A DNA stretch of 64,000 nucleotides, taken from assembly GCA_017893485.1 (NCBI GenBank), contig CM030365.1, forward strand, positions 28,666,289-28,730,288, written 5' to 3'. Position 1 is the first letter of the stretch. Every line of letters starts with the position of its first letter. Shown here in pieces: positions 36,123 to 47,010 of the stretch. Made by a program: the position numbers and the translations under genes. The notes beneath the pieces are model-generated. The model was not told the origin of the DNA and did no database searches. It was given only the letters and a program-made list of their open reading frames with translations. The DNA is from Hemerocallis citrina. Its lineage: Eukaryota > Streptophyta > Magnoliopsida > Asparagales > Asphodelaceae.

Positions 36123-37106
36123 CTATTGGACTGGTTTAGACCCCAGAGCAACGCTGAGGTGGTGGACCAAGAGCTCTTCGGAAATTCCGGGCATGTCTGC
36201 AGCTGACCAAGCAAAGAGGTCTCGGTTCCTTCGAATGCACTGGACTATGTCGGAGCATAGGGCGGATGGGAGGGTCTTGCTAACAAAGAACTTTCGGGTT
36301 GGATCCTGCTCAGAGAAGAGCACTTCCTCCAACTCATCCACCAGCTCGGACGTTGGTCGGGCAAAATCTTGGGGGATTTCTAGAGTTTCGAGGGAGAGGA
36401 CTGGACCGAGGGTAGAGGTCATATAGCACTTGCGGGCCGTTTCCTGATTGCCTTTTACTTCCCCCACTCCTGCCCGAGTGGGAAACTTCATCTTGAGGTG
36501 ATAGGCGGAAAGGACGACTTCAAGAGCTGCTAAGCCGGGGCGACCCAAAATGACATTGTAAGCTGCAGGGACATCTATGACCATAAAGTTCATCGACTCC
36601 GTTCGGGTGGTAGGAGTTTTGCCAGCAGTTACGTCCAGGGTGATCACCCCTTCAATAGTCACTGGCACTCCCGTGAACCCATGGAGCGTATAGCCGGCGG
36701 GCTTGAGTTTGTCTCGGGATAGTTTTAGGCCCTTAAAAGCGGCGAGGAAGAGGATGTTAACGGAGCTGCCATTGTCCACTAGGATCCTCTCCACTTTGAA
36801 GTTCGCCATGTGGAGGCTGATGACGAGTGCGTCACAATGGGGCGTTCGGACACCCTCAAGGTCTTCATCTGAGAATGTGACGGGCACTCCGAGGCCTTTA
36901 GGAGGAGGGGTGGCGCGAACCGAATTGACTTCCCTTATGAACGCCTTTCGAGAGGAGTTAGAGGAGCCCCCCATTGGGCCCCCAAGAATGAGGTGCAGGA
37001 CACGCTCCTCTTCGAAGTCGGGCATTTCATTGCGTTTAGGACGCTTATTAGCCCCCCGAGGCGGGGGAGGAAGGTCGGCTCGGTCCTTTCTCACAAACCT
37101 GGTCAG
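36123..37106 (-). pseudogene. E3 aspartic protease region
   Basis: Retropepsin-like protease that would cut the polyprotein. The active-site-like motif is ILVDNGSSVNILF (DNG in place of the common DTG/DSG, as is usual in plant Tat elements). It follows DALVISLHMANFKVER and is followed by LHGFTGVPVTIEGVITLDVTAG and YNVILGRPGL. In frame with Gag, but separated from it by a TAG stop at 37109-37107 and from RT by 36125-36123. The stretch after the protease (residues about 220-320) leads into the RT without a recognised domain. Confidence 0.88.
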
Positions 37107-38823
37107 CTACCCCCTATGGATGAGGGCTTCTATCTCATTCTTCAAGGTCCGACAATCATTGGTGTCGTGGCTATGGTCCCGGTGATAATGGCACAACTTT
37201 TCTTTATCCCTCTTCTTGCCAGGGGTGTTCATTTTTGGTGCAGGAGGTATCACCCCCTCTTTCTCAACTTCCATAAGAATCGTGGAGATGTTGGCATTAA
37301 GGGGAGTAAATTTTTCAAATCTGGGGGGAGGTCGGTGTTGGCCGCCATTATCCTTCTGGAGCTTCTTGGCCCCTTCCTCTTCTGTTCCCTTTCTCTTAGA
37401 CCCGGAGGATGACCCCTCCAAGTTAGGGCGGTGCTCAGCTTCTTCGACCCGAATATACTTTTCGCTCCGGAGGAGGAGGTCAGAGAAGTTCTGTGGGGGC
37501 TTCTTGGCGAGGGAGGAGCGGAGGCTAGAGTTGAGGACATTGGATTGAAAGGCTGCTGTAGCGACCGACTGGTCGAGGGATGCTATGGACCTGGCTTCAG
37601 CTATGAACCTTTTTACATAGTCTCTCAGCTTCTCACCCTTCTTCTGGTGGAGGTAGAGTAGAGAAATGCTGGTCTTCTCAGTTCTGCGGCTACTCACGAA
37701 GTGGGTGACGAAGAGTGTCTCAAATTGCTCGAAGGAGAATATTGAGGACGGGGCAAGGCGAGAGTACCATTCTCGAGCCGGACCTTTGAGAGTTGCGGGA
37801 AAGGTTTTGCAGAGCAGAGCATCGGAAGCTTGATGGATGAGCATGAGGGTCTTGAAGCTTTCGATGTGATCGACGGGGTTAGTCTCCCCGGAATAAGTCT
37901 CGAATTGAGGAGGCTTAAAGCCGATTGGTACGGGTGCATCCATTATGGTTCGGAAAAAAGGAGGCCGACTAGGACGAAGGGTCCTTCCTCTAAGCTCTTC
38001 TTCTCGGTCTAACTGACCCAAGCACCTCTCCATTTCGTGGAGACGGCAGTAGACAGCGTCATCCCTTCGACGGTAATCAGCCGAGCCTCTAGAATCGTCT
38101 TCGTACGAGGGAGAGTGGAGGCTACGACGACGGTAGCTCCTGGAGCGGCGAGGACTTGGCATGTGCCGGGGGTTGCTTGGAGCTGGGGGAGGAGTTAGGG
38201 ACCGTCGGCGAGGACTTCGGACTGGAGGAGGAGTGGGAATCCTGGGAGCATTGGTGTTGTTAGGACGGAGATTCAGAGCTTGTAGGATGGTTGCTTGGAA
38301 CTGCTGGAACTCGGCACGGGTGATGGGTGCTTCATCGTTCCTAGGATGTTGCCGACTGGTAGGGGAATGGGGTCTTCTCCTGTGATGCTCGGGGGACTCT
38401 TTCCGCCCTCTTCGGATAGGGGATCTTCTGTAGTCTCGACGGTGAGGAGATCGCTCATCCGGACGTTGCTGGCGGGAGGCTCCCTCTCGGGACCGCTTTT
38501 CATCCAGACGGCGGCGAAGATCCTTATCCTTCTGCCGATTGAGGACGGTGTTGCGAAGTTCGGAAGCTCGGGGATTGTGGGAGGCCATAGAATCCGAAGA
38601 GGCATTGTGGATGGAAACGTGGTCTGGATGGAGAGGTTGTTTCTGCGGGTTGGGACCCTTAGGAGGTTGTTGATTCTGAGGAGGAGGCAGATCCTGTTGG
38701 AGAGGGTCCTCTGCTTGAGGAGGAAGTTGCCCCTGCTGCTGAGCGGGCTGGATGGGGACTTCCTGTTGCTGATCGGGGTTGGGTCCTCGGTTGGACCCTC
38801 TGGATCTGGCTTTCCTAGGAGGC
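37107..38823 (-). pseudogene. E3 Gag
   Basis: Structural protein of the Tat element. From the first internal Met (38588): an Arg/Ser/Pro-rich N-terminal half (RRDYRRSPIRRGRKESPE), a retrotransposon Gag core at about residues 230-350 (NPVDHIESFKTLMLIHQASD, LKGPAREWYSRLAPSSI, LRDYVKRFIAEA), and a C-terminal zinc-knuckle-like CHYHRDHSHDTNDCRTLK. The original start codon lies about 79 codons upstream of 38588, at 45126-45124. It is now cut off by the Athila-like element, whose target site overlaps that codon. Stop TAG at 37109-37107. Codon use is GC-rich compared with the AT-rich LTRs around it. Confidence 0.92.
38819..38823. repeat. Target-site duplication GAGGC, left copy
   Basis: GAGGC here and at 45120-45124 flank the Athila-like element exactly. 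Confidence 0.95.
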
Positions 38824-40411
38824 TGATGAACACAATATTATTCACTTTTAGGAGCAATAATCTTAATGCAATTAGACATTTTAAAGCTCTATATGTGATA
38901 TTTAACTCTTATTTTCTCTTTTCCATAGGAAACAGCCTAAAACAGAGAAACGAAGCAGATTCAGGACGATACACAGGAAATTGCAGATCATCAGTCGACT
39001 GGTCCATTACAACAGGCGACTGCCCAGAGAAGTTGATTGTCAATAGCCGACTTGGATGATCAATTATAAAATCTTCAGAAGTCTCGACACAGTCGACTGG
39101 TTCGAAGACAAGTCGACTGGTAGGCGGCAGAGTTAAAAAAATAAGATATTTGAAGATGCGTCCAAATCTAATCCAAATCAGAACAGAAAAGGAAGAATAG
39201 AAGAAAAGAGAAAGAAATAATACGCAGAGCAACGAGGGAGGAAATAAATAAAAAGAAAAGGATTTTTCTATAAAAAGGAAAGTGCAAACCCTAATTCTCT
39301 AGCCGTGTTCTATAAATACCAACCAAGAAGCATTATTCGAAGGACACTTGGGCGCATCCTGAATCACCGAATCACAGAGTTCCAGAGTCATCAACAAGAA
39401 GCACTTTATCAGCATCAAAGAAGAAGAAAAGAGAGAAAGTACTAAGAAAAGAACGGCTGGTCGACTGTGTGGCAGCCAGCCGACCTATCTGACCGAACTA
39501 CATCAGTTTATTCCTTCTCTTTCTATTTCTTTTATGTTAATCATGTATTTGAACTTCTTGATTAATAAACGTCTTATTATGTGGAACTAATTTCATAGTT
39601 GGGTGATTGAAACCGTAGTTATGTAGTACTATATTCTTCTGAATCCTTCTAATTTACTTATTGATTGAATCTGATTGAATTGGTATAGATTTATGATAAT
39701 CAAACTTGTTCTCAAAGTTCTGAGAGCAGTCGACTGAAGTGACAGCCAGTCGACTGACATACAGAACTTGAGAATATCAAGTTTGCATTACCATCTATCT
39801 GAATCTGTTATATGAGCATATTGAGACGATCGTATCTCGTGCCCGTAATTTGTAACAAGAGAATCTTTAGGGGTTCTTGGTTCAATCAACTTAAGGGATC
39901 TAGATCTGATACCAATTTCTAGAACCCTGAGTGTTTGTTCGTTTCCACTGATCTTATGTTTTCTTTAAGTACAACTTAGTAGATACCATGCTAAACACTT
40001 AATGAAAGAAACGAATTAGAGTAGATACCATGCCTAATTCTTGGCTTAGGGAAACAGTACTTTAAGGAGTAGATACCATGCCCTTGAAGGGAACAAACAT
40101 GAGTAATAAGAAGAAGTTCAGAAGGTGACTCAGCATTACTGACTATTGGTGGAGATCTAAACCCAACTACTTCATAAATATTTGTGATTCAGCATTTCTT
40201 AATTTAGTTTTGATCGTTTTACTTCTTTTAGACCTTTAGAACAACTCTTTATGATTCTTATTCTTTTTATTGGTTGGTAAGTTAAAGTCTACAATCTCTG
40301 TGGGATCGACCCTTGCTATTGCTACGCTTTTATAGACGATTCGTGCACTTGCGAGGTTTATAATTTGTGGCTAGTTTTATCTATTTATTTAGGTATCTAT
40401 ATTGCACAACA
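38824..40411 (+). repeat. 5' LTR of the Athila-like element
   Basis: From TGATGAACACAATATT to TTGCACAACA. TATAAATA at 39311-39318 marks the promoter. Contains several copies of the TCGACTG motif (about 38992, 39097, 39110, 39466, 39729, 39752). Confidence 0.96.
39311..39318 (+). promoter_or_regulatory. TATA box of the 5' LTR
   Basis: TATAAATA after GTGTTC, followed by a plausible start region; identical at 44018-44025 in the 3' LTR. Confidence 0.7.
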
Positions 40412-40417
40412 AGTTTT

Positions 40418-40435
40418 TGGCGCCGTTGCCGGGGA
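40418..40435 (+). other. Primer binding site
   Basis: TGGCGCCGTTGCCGGGGA, six bases after the 5' LTR. Complementary to the 3' end of plant tRNA-Asp, the usual primer of Athila-type elements. Confidence 0.9.
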
Positions 40436-40605
40436 TTGTTTAGTATTTTAACTTATAAATCAGTAAAATCTTTTTCTGTTTATTTTATTTTTATTTCTTC
40501 TTTTCTAACATTTTCTTTTAGTTTACTTTCTGCACAAACAGACTCTGACCAGTCGACTGTCCCAAGGACCAGTCGACTGTACAGCGAAGAATTCCAGAAG
40601 CAACA

Positions 40606-42288
40606 ATGGGTGACAGAATATTGAATCGAGAACCAATGCAAGACAAATTCATTCCAAAGAATATTGAGCAACCGTCTTGCATAGCTTTTCAACCCAAAGT
40701 CACAGGAAACATGCACTTATCTCCTCAGCTACTTAGCATGGTTCCCCACTTCTTTGGAAAAATAGACGAAGATCCGCATCTACATCTACAAGACTTCTGT
40801 GATCTTTGCAGGACACAAAGCGTCCAAGGGCTTATCCCTGAACAAATCAGGTTAATCTTGTTTCCTTTTTCTTTAAAACTTAATGCTAAGTTGTGGTATA
40901 ATTCTTTGGAACCAGGATCAATTAATTCATGGGAGCAATTGGCCACAAAATTCTTGAAGGAGTTCTTTCCAGCTCAAAAGACCAGACAACTAAAAAGGAA
41001 AATTCTACTTTTCCAACAAAAAGATGGTGATTTATTTTTCGAGGCATGGAAGGACTTTAAGAACAAGCTTTTCAAGTGTCCTACGCATAACATACCTAAG
41101 GATGACCAGGTACAATTATTTTATGAGGGTTTAAATGACGCTAACAAAGCAATTGTAGATGCAGGTTGCAATGGAATGTTGATGAGGAAGAGTGCTGAGG
41201 AGGCCATAGAGCTATTTGAAAAACTCAGCGAGAACTCACAACAATTCTCAACAAGGAGGGGCATCTCGAGAAAACAGGGAGTATATGAAATTTCTGATAA
41301 TAATAACATGCAATTAGAAATGGAAACCATGAACAAAAAGATTGAAATGCTTGTAAATTCAACGTTTGGTGGCGTAAAAAACCAACCAAAAGAAATTTGT
41401 GCAAATTGTTTTCAATCTAACCATACAACTAATTCATGTCCCATATTTTCTTTTGCGGATCAGGAGCACACAAACTACGAAGAACAAGGAATGTACCCGC
41501 CCCAGAACAATTTTTTTTCAAACACGTACAACCCAGGGTGGCAAAGCCTTCAAGACAATCAATTTGCACCAGGGGATACGCAGCAATTCCAGGGTGGGAA
41601 TGGGTATGATAAGCCAGCACAAGAATAGAATAAGTTGGATTTCGAAACCACCGTTCTTCAACTACTCCAACAGCAACAGCAAACAAGCGATCAACAAGGA
41701 CAGGCCATTCAAAAATTGGAATTTCAAATTGGTCAAATTGCTACGGAGTTAAGTGAAAGAAAGGCAGGAGAATTCCCATCACAAACCATACCTAACCCTA
41801 GAGGACAAGAACAGCTCCAATCAAGGACAACACTAGAGGAAGAGATTGAGTTTAAAATGTTTGATGTACCACAATTTCCACACGATGATCATGAATATTG
41901 TAATGTTGATGTGGTTCAGGAAATTTGTGACCAAACATTTCAGGAACATGGTGTTGATCCATCACAAGAAAAAACTACCCTCCCTCTAACATTATTTCAT
42001 GTTGAACAGGAATACGATGACGGCAGGATTGCAGAGGCAGTACATCACTTTGAAACTCCAAAGCCATATTCAGGTAAACTCGCACCTGCATGTGAAAATA
42101 TTATGACTGATAATGCTTTTGTTCCCGCAGATCAGTCGACTGGTGGATGGGATAAGTCGACTGTCCCGACTGCTACCAGAATCCTAGACGTGGAGCTGAA
42201 GCCACTACATGAACACCAGCAGTATGAATCTTTGGGGGGGGAACCAGACATTACCTGTGACAGTTGCTGCAAATTTCAGGATACATGA
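40606..42288 (+). pseudogene. Athila-type Gag of the non-autonomous element
   Basis: Structural protein with the Athila-type Gag core: PHFFGKIDEDPHLHLQDFCDLC (residues about 45-66), LKLNAKLWYNSLEPGSINSWEQLATKFLKEFFP (about 93-125), then RKILLFQQKDGDLFFEAWKDFKNKL and DDQVQLFYEGL. A zinc-knuckle-like CANCFQSNHTTNSCP is near residue 265. It ends after 340 codons at a TAG (41626-41628). The same frame stays open to 42288 and encodes a Gln-rich stretch (LLQQQQQTSDQQGQ) and QIGQIATELSERKAGEFPSQT, usual for Athila Gag. So a single stop truncates it, or readthrough occurs. The first 340 codons are intact and may still be expressed. No pol follows. Confidence 0.9.
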
Positions 42289-43186
42289 AGAAGCAAGGCT
42301 GCAGGGAGTCTTGCATGAGCACAATGGTGCCTTAAGATGGACCATTGCTGATAAACTAATGTCAAGATGGTACGGTCCATAAAATTGTTGCACAGGTTTC
42401 CCCCACATGGAGCGTTGGCGAAAAACCAACGTTCAAGGTGAATGGGCAGAGGGGGAAACCTTATAATAAGATGAGTTGTGAGCCGCAACCCATTCAATAC
42501 ATTGCACAAACTCATCAAGTCTAGCTGAAGATAAGAAACACAGCGCTTATTGGGAGGCAACCCAATTTTTCAGGGGAGTATTTACACTTTCCCGTTATTT
42601 TCTTTTCGTTATTCATTTTTATTTTCATCTTTTATTTTATTCTCTTCCCTTCGAACTCGTTGGTAACACACGCCTACATTTTAAGTTTTGTGCGAACATT
42701 GAGGACAATGTTCCATCTAAGTTTGGGGGTATTAGTTAGTTATATTTGGAGTCTTTTGAAATTTTTTTAGGATAAACAATTTCTTATAAAGTAATAGTAA
42801 GGATACTTATTTACTTTAGGATTGTTGAGTTTCATAATGCCTTACAAAATTATATGAGTCATGCGATTATACACAATAAACAAATGTGATACTTTTTCTG
42901 GTGATTATTCCCTTTAGATCTTGTCCTAAATTGAGTTTAAGTAAATAGAGTGATAAAATATATATATATATATATCTATCTGAATAAAGTCAATCTACTC
43001 CAATGTTTTGGGTGCTTAGTAACTAGGGGTATTCATCACCAATGTTTACCTTTACGTCAAACGGCAACTTGAAATATGAGTATGCAAAGCACTTTAAAGT
43101 TTGTGACTTGCTGAGTAACCGGGTGGATTCATCACAAATGTTTAGCATTCGCGTAAAAAGGCAAGTGACAACTTTAGAGAAGAGAC

Positions 43187-43231
<45 letters not shown>

Positions 43232-43531
43232 ACTCTCTAGTTTGCTACTTGGTTTGTAGTAGAGAAAAGGGGATAATCACAGATTGAGTAGTCGCATACT
43301 ATAACTACATTAATTGCATGACAAATATGATTGGGTTTGGGGATTATGACTAAACAATTGCACTAGAGAAAGTGGGTATGTTTAATTTTACTTTATCTGA
43401 AATTGTTTATAGTTTAATATGTTGATGCTCACATAATAAGAATTCTTGGTTGAGAGTACTATCATTTTTTCCCCTTGTTCAAAAATTCACTTTCTGCTTG
43501 AGGACAAGCAAAATCTAAGTTTGGGGGTATT
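42289..43531 (+). other. Non-coding 3' region and polypurine tract of the Athila-like element
   Basis: No gene. Holds a stem-loop ATTGGG-AGGCAA-CCCAAT at 42549-42566, the phrase GAGGACAATGTTCCATCTAAG followed by TTTGGGGGTATT (about 42699-42732), and the true PPT AAGTTTGGGGGTATT at 43518-43531 just before the 3' LTR. The PPT-like phrase therefore occurs twice. A (TA)n stretch is at about 42957-42974. Confidence 0.75.
43191..43230 (+). repeat. Poly(A) tract of about 40
   Basis: Forty As inside the 3' region of the Athila-like element, between CTTCT and CACTCTC. No target duplication around it, so it is more likely homopolymer expansion than an inserted retroposon tail. Confidence 0.9.
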
Positions 43532-45119
43532 TGATGAACACAATATTATTCACTTTTAGGAGCAATAATCTTAATGCAATTAGACATTTTAAAGCTCTAT
43601 ATGTGATATTTAACTCTTATTTTCTCTTTTCCATAGGAAACAGCCTAAAACAGAGAAACGAAGCAGATTCAGGACGATACACAGGAAATTGCAGATCATC
43701 AGTCGACTGGTCCATTACAACAGGCGACTGCCCAGAGAAGTTGATTGTCAACAGCCGACTTGGATGATCAATTATAAAATCTTTAGAAGTCTCGACACAG
43801 TCGACTGGTTCGAAGACAAGTCGACTGGTAGGCGGCAGAGTTAAAAAAATAAGATATTTGAAGATGCGTCCAAATCTAATCCAAATCAGAACAGAAAAGG
43901 AAGAATAGCAGAAAAGAGAAAGAAATAATACGCAGAGCAACGAGGGAGGAAATAAATAAAAAGAAAGGACTTTTCTATAAAAAGGAAAGTGCAAACCCTA
44001 ATTCTCTAGCCGTGTTCTATAAATACCAACCAAGAAGCATTATTCGAAGGACACTTGGACGCATCCTGAATCACCGAATCACAGAGTTCCAGAGTCATCA
44101 ACAAGAAGCACTTTATCAGCATCAAAGAAGAAGAAAAGAGAGAAAGTACTAAGAAAAGAACGGCCGGTCGACTGTGTGACAGCCAGCCGACCTATCTGAC
44201 CGAACTACATCAGTTTATTCCTTCTCTTTCTATTTCTTTTATGTTAATCATGTAATTGAACTTCTTGATTAATAAACATCTTATTGTGTGGAACTAATTT
44301 CATAGTTGGGTGATTGAAACCGTAGTTATGTAGTACTATATTCTTCTGAATCCTTCTAATTTACTTATTGATTGAATCTGATTGAATTGGTATAGATTTA
44401 TGATAATCAAACTTGTTCTCAAAGTTCTGAGAGCAGTCGACTGAAGTGACAGCCAGTCGACTGACATACAGAACTTGAGAATATCAAGTTTGCATTACCA
44501 TCTATCTGAATCTGTTATATGAGCATATTGAGACGACCCGTATCTCGTGCCCGTAATTTGTAACAAGGGAATCTTTAGGGGTTCTTGGTTCAATCAACTT
44601 AAGGGATCTAGATCTGATACCAATTTCTAGAACCCTGAGTGTTTGTTCGTTTCCACTGATCTTATGTTTTCTTTAAGTACAACTTAGTAGATACCATGCT
44701 AAACACTTAATGAAAGAAACGAATTAGAGTAGATACCATGCCTAATTCTTGGCTTAGGGAAACAGTACTTTAAGGAGTAGATACCATGCCCTTGAAGGGA
44801 ACAAACATGAGTAATAAGAAGAAGTTCAGAAGGTGACTCAGCATTACTAACTATTGGTGGAGATCTAAACCCAACTACTTCATAAATATTTGTGATTCAG
44901 CATTTCTTAATTTAGTTTTGATCGTTTTACTTCTTTTAGACCTTTAGAACAACTCTTTATGATTCTTATTCTTTTTATTGGTTGGTAAGTTAAAGTCTAC
45001 AATCTCTGTGGGATCGACCCTTGCTATTGCTACGCTTTTATAGACGATTCGTGCACTTGCGAGGTTTATAATTTGTGTCTAGTTTTATCTATTTATTTAG
45101 GTATCTAGATTGCACAACA
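43532..45119 (+). repeat. 3' LTR of the Athila-like element
   Basis: 1588 bp, same termini as the 5' LTR, TATAAATA at 44018-44025. Followed by GAGGC (45120-45124), then the interrupted E3 leader. Confidence 0.96.
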
Positions 45120-45124
45120 GAGGC

Positions 45125-45197
45125 ATGGCTGGAGAAGATCTGACCAACGGGAAGAGGGGAGGTTGCTATTCATTGTTTCCCACAGACGGCACCAATC
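45125..45197 (-). other. E3 leader with primer binding site
   Basis: Short 5' leader of E3 on the minus strand. The putative PBS TGGTGCCGTCTGTGGGAA (45194-45177) follows the LTR end by three bases. The Gag start codon is at 45126-45124, overlapping the target site of the Athila-like element. The primer tRNA is not assigned. Confidence 0.7.
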
Positions 45198-45792
45198 TGT
45201 TGCCGTTGAATTTGGTGTGGGGGCAAACAGATAGTATTTGTGGATTCTTGGGAAACTTTGAATAGCAAACCTGTTACCTGTTCCGCCGGAGTTCGACCGT
45301 TGCTCCCGCCGTTCACCTGCAAAAAGTGCGAGACACCGAGGTTGTTCCCGGCGATGCACCCTCCGACGCTTAAGTCAGTAATCAGAAGTGATTATGAAAG
45401 AGCGTAAAACTGGCAAAAGATTGATTACCTCTTAATAGAGATGGATGGGGGGTATTTATAGGTGCCGCTGGGGTCAGATTAGGAATGTAATCCCTGTGGT
45501 TAGATAAGGAATGTAATCCCTAATTCCCAGTGAAAGGATAGATATGAATCAGAGCCGTTGATTAGGATTTAATCAGAAATCCTAATTCTATCATTTCTTG
45601 ACCGGGTTTGCTGCGGGTTGAAACCCGCACCCAGTTGAGGTGGTTCCGTTCGCGGGTTAGCGGGTCTTCGAGGAGGAGAACCGGTACCCGCTTCAGATCC
45701 ATTAGTAGGTGAAATTACCGTTTTACCCCTGGGATTCAAGATTCGTGCCCGATTTGGACGGTTCCAATTTAACCCTATTTTTAGCCATATCA
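45198..45792 (-). mobile_element. 5' LTR of Tat element E3 (LTR family D)
   Basis: 595 bp on the minus strand, from TGATATGGCTAAAAATAGG at 45792 to the end CAACGGCAACA at 45198. Matches the E2 LTR (13221-13827) along its length. TATAAATA on the minus strand at 45460-45453. Flanked by LTR F at 45793 (CGTAG would be its duplication). The E3 3' LTR is missing because of the 29.7 kb junction. Confidence 0.88.
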
Positions 45793-47010
45793 CGTAGTTG
45801 CTACAACTCCCTAACTCATCCTAGCCTTTGATCCCTAACCATTTGAATAAATCCTAGCCATCTATTCTCACTCAAAAAATGCATAAATACCCCCTTGTTC
45901 TTCTCATTTAGTACACTAGAAGAATTGATTAAGAAAGAAAAGATTAGAGTGAGAAAAGATTGAGAGTTTTGGTTAGTAAAAGATTGAGGGATTTATTGGT
46001 GTGTGTGTTCTTTCAAGAGGTGTCCGGCCTACACCATAGGAGCAAGAAGAGGAGCTCGGGTTCCACTCAAGCTAGGAGGAGAAGTCAAATTGGTGGCACA
46101 AGCTAGGAGGAGAAGGATCCAATCGTTCATTCTAGGAGATTTTAGGAGTTCATAGTTGTTTCTCTCCATAAAGGTGGGTGATTTTCTCAAACTTCTAGCT
46201 AGATATCATGCTAGGGTTTGGTTGATAAAATTGCTAAGAAAAACTAAGTAGATTGGCCCATGTTGTGTGTATAGAGCAAAATAGTAGATAAAATAAATGC
46301 TTGGTGAATTGACTTGCTAGTTGATCCAATTGTGATTTCCATGCTATAATTGATCATATTGCCATGAAACATATGTTTGAGCTATGCTAAATTGAGAAAA
46401 TTTTGCTTATGTAATGATTAGTTGATTAAGTGAACCATTGAAGTTGTATTGTCTAAATTAAGGGAAGACTAGTGTAATAAAAGAGAATTTTGTCCTAGAA
46501 ATGTTTGTAGAAATAAAAGGAAGTAAGAAAAACAATCTTTTTGTGATAATGGTAGTGCTAAATTGTTGAGTTTCAATGTCGAAAATATATTCATGAGCTA
46601 CTTTAAATTGCAACCTGGTGCAATCGACAGTCGATCGAACTATAGTTGACAGTCGACTGTCAGGTAATAAGCTTCGGATTTTAGTTGCAGAACAGTCGAC
46701 CGGCTATGTTTTAACAGTCGGCTGTCACGGTCCTGACTATTGGTTTTCGAGTTTTAAATCCTCGCCGAACAGTCGACTGGGCTATCTCAACAGTCTACTA
46801 TCACGGTTTTCGGCTGATGAAATATTAAAAAAAAAGTTTTCAAGTGTTCTAAAAATTGAGGGAAAAAATGTTAGATTTATTCTAAAAATTCATGGACTTT
46901 ATGAAAATTGTTTCTTTCATTTTGACCTCTTATATGAGAACTAAAGGCTATTTGAGAAAAAGAAACTTGATACAATTTCTTAGAATATAATATTAATTAA
47001 TTAAATAAAT
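45793..47010 (+). mobile_element. LTR family F, segment 1 (5' end lost)
   Basis: LTR-type sequence with CATAAATA (45882-45889), a leader with purine-rich 'gctaggaggag' repeats, and a splice-donor-like AAAGGTGGGTG near 46170. Motifs with the TCGACTG core lie at 46626-46800. Its true start was on the far side of E3 and is lost. It ends at TAAAT (47006-47010), the duplication of solo LTR A. The ORF at 46618-46944 has no recognisable domain. Confidence 0.68.

Larger units (their letters stand above)
38824..45119 (+). mobile_element. Athila-like gag-only LTR retrotransposon (non-autonomous)
   Basis: Complete 6296-bp element: 5' LTR 38824-40411, PBS 40418-40435, gag 40606-42288, non-coding 3' part, PPT before 43532, 3' LTR 43532-45119, TSD GAGGC. 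The LTRs are each 1588 bp and differ at only about 15-20 places by eye, so this is one of the youngest insertions in the window. No protease, RT, RNase H or integrase: pol is entirely missing between gag and the 3' region. It must borrow enzymes from a full element to move. It sits in the Gag start codon of E3. Confidence 0.95.

Noticed and set aside
33657..38385. Many plus-strand open frames of 60-250 codons opposite E3 gag-pol
   Set aside because: Shadows of the long minus-strand polyprotein in GC-rich sequence; no domains and no conservation independent of pol.
43191..43230. Poly(A) tract as the tail of an inserted SINE or processed gene
   Set aside because: No body sequence of a retroposon and no target duplication; it interrupts continuous element sequence.
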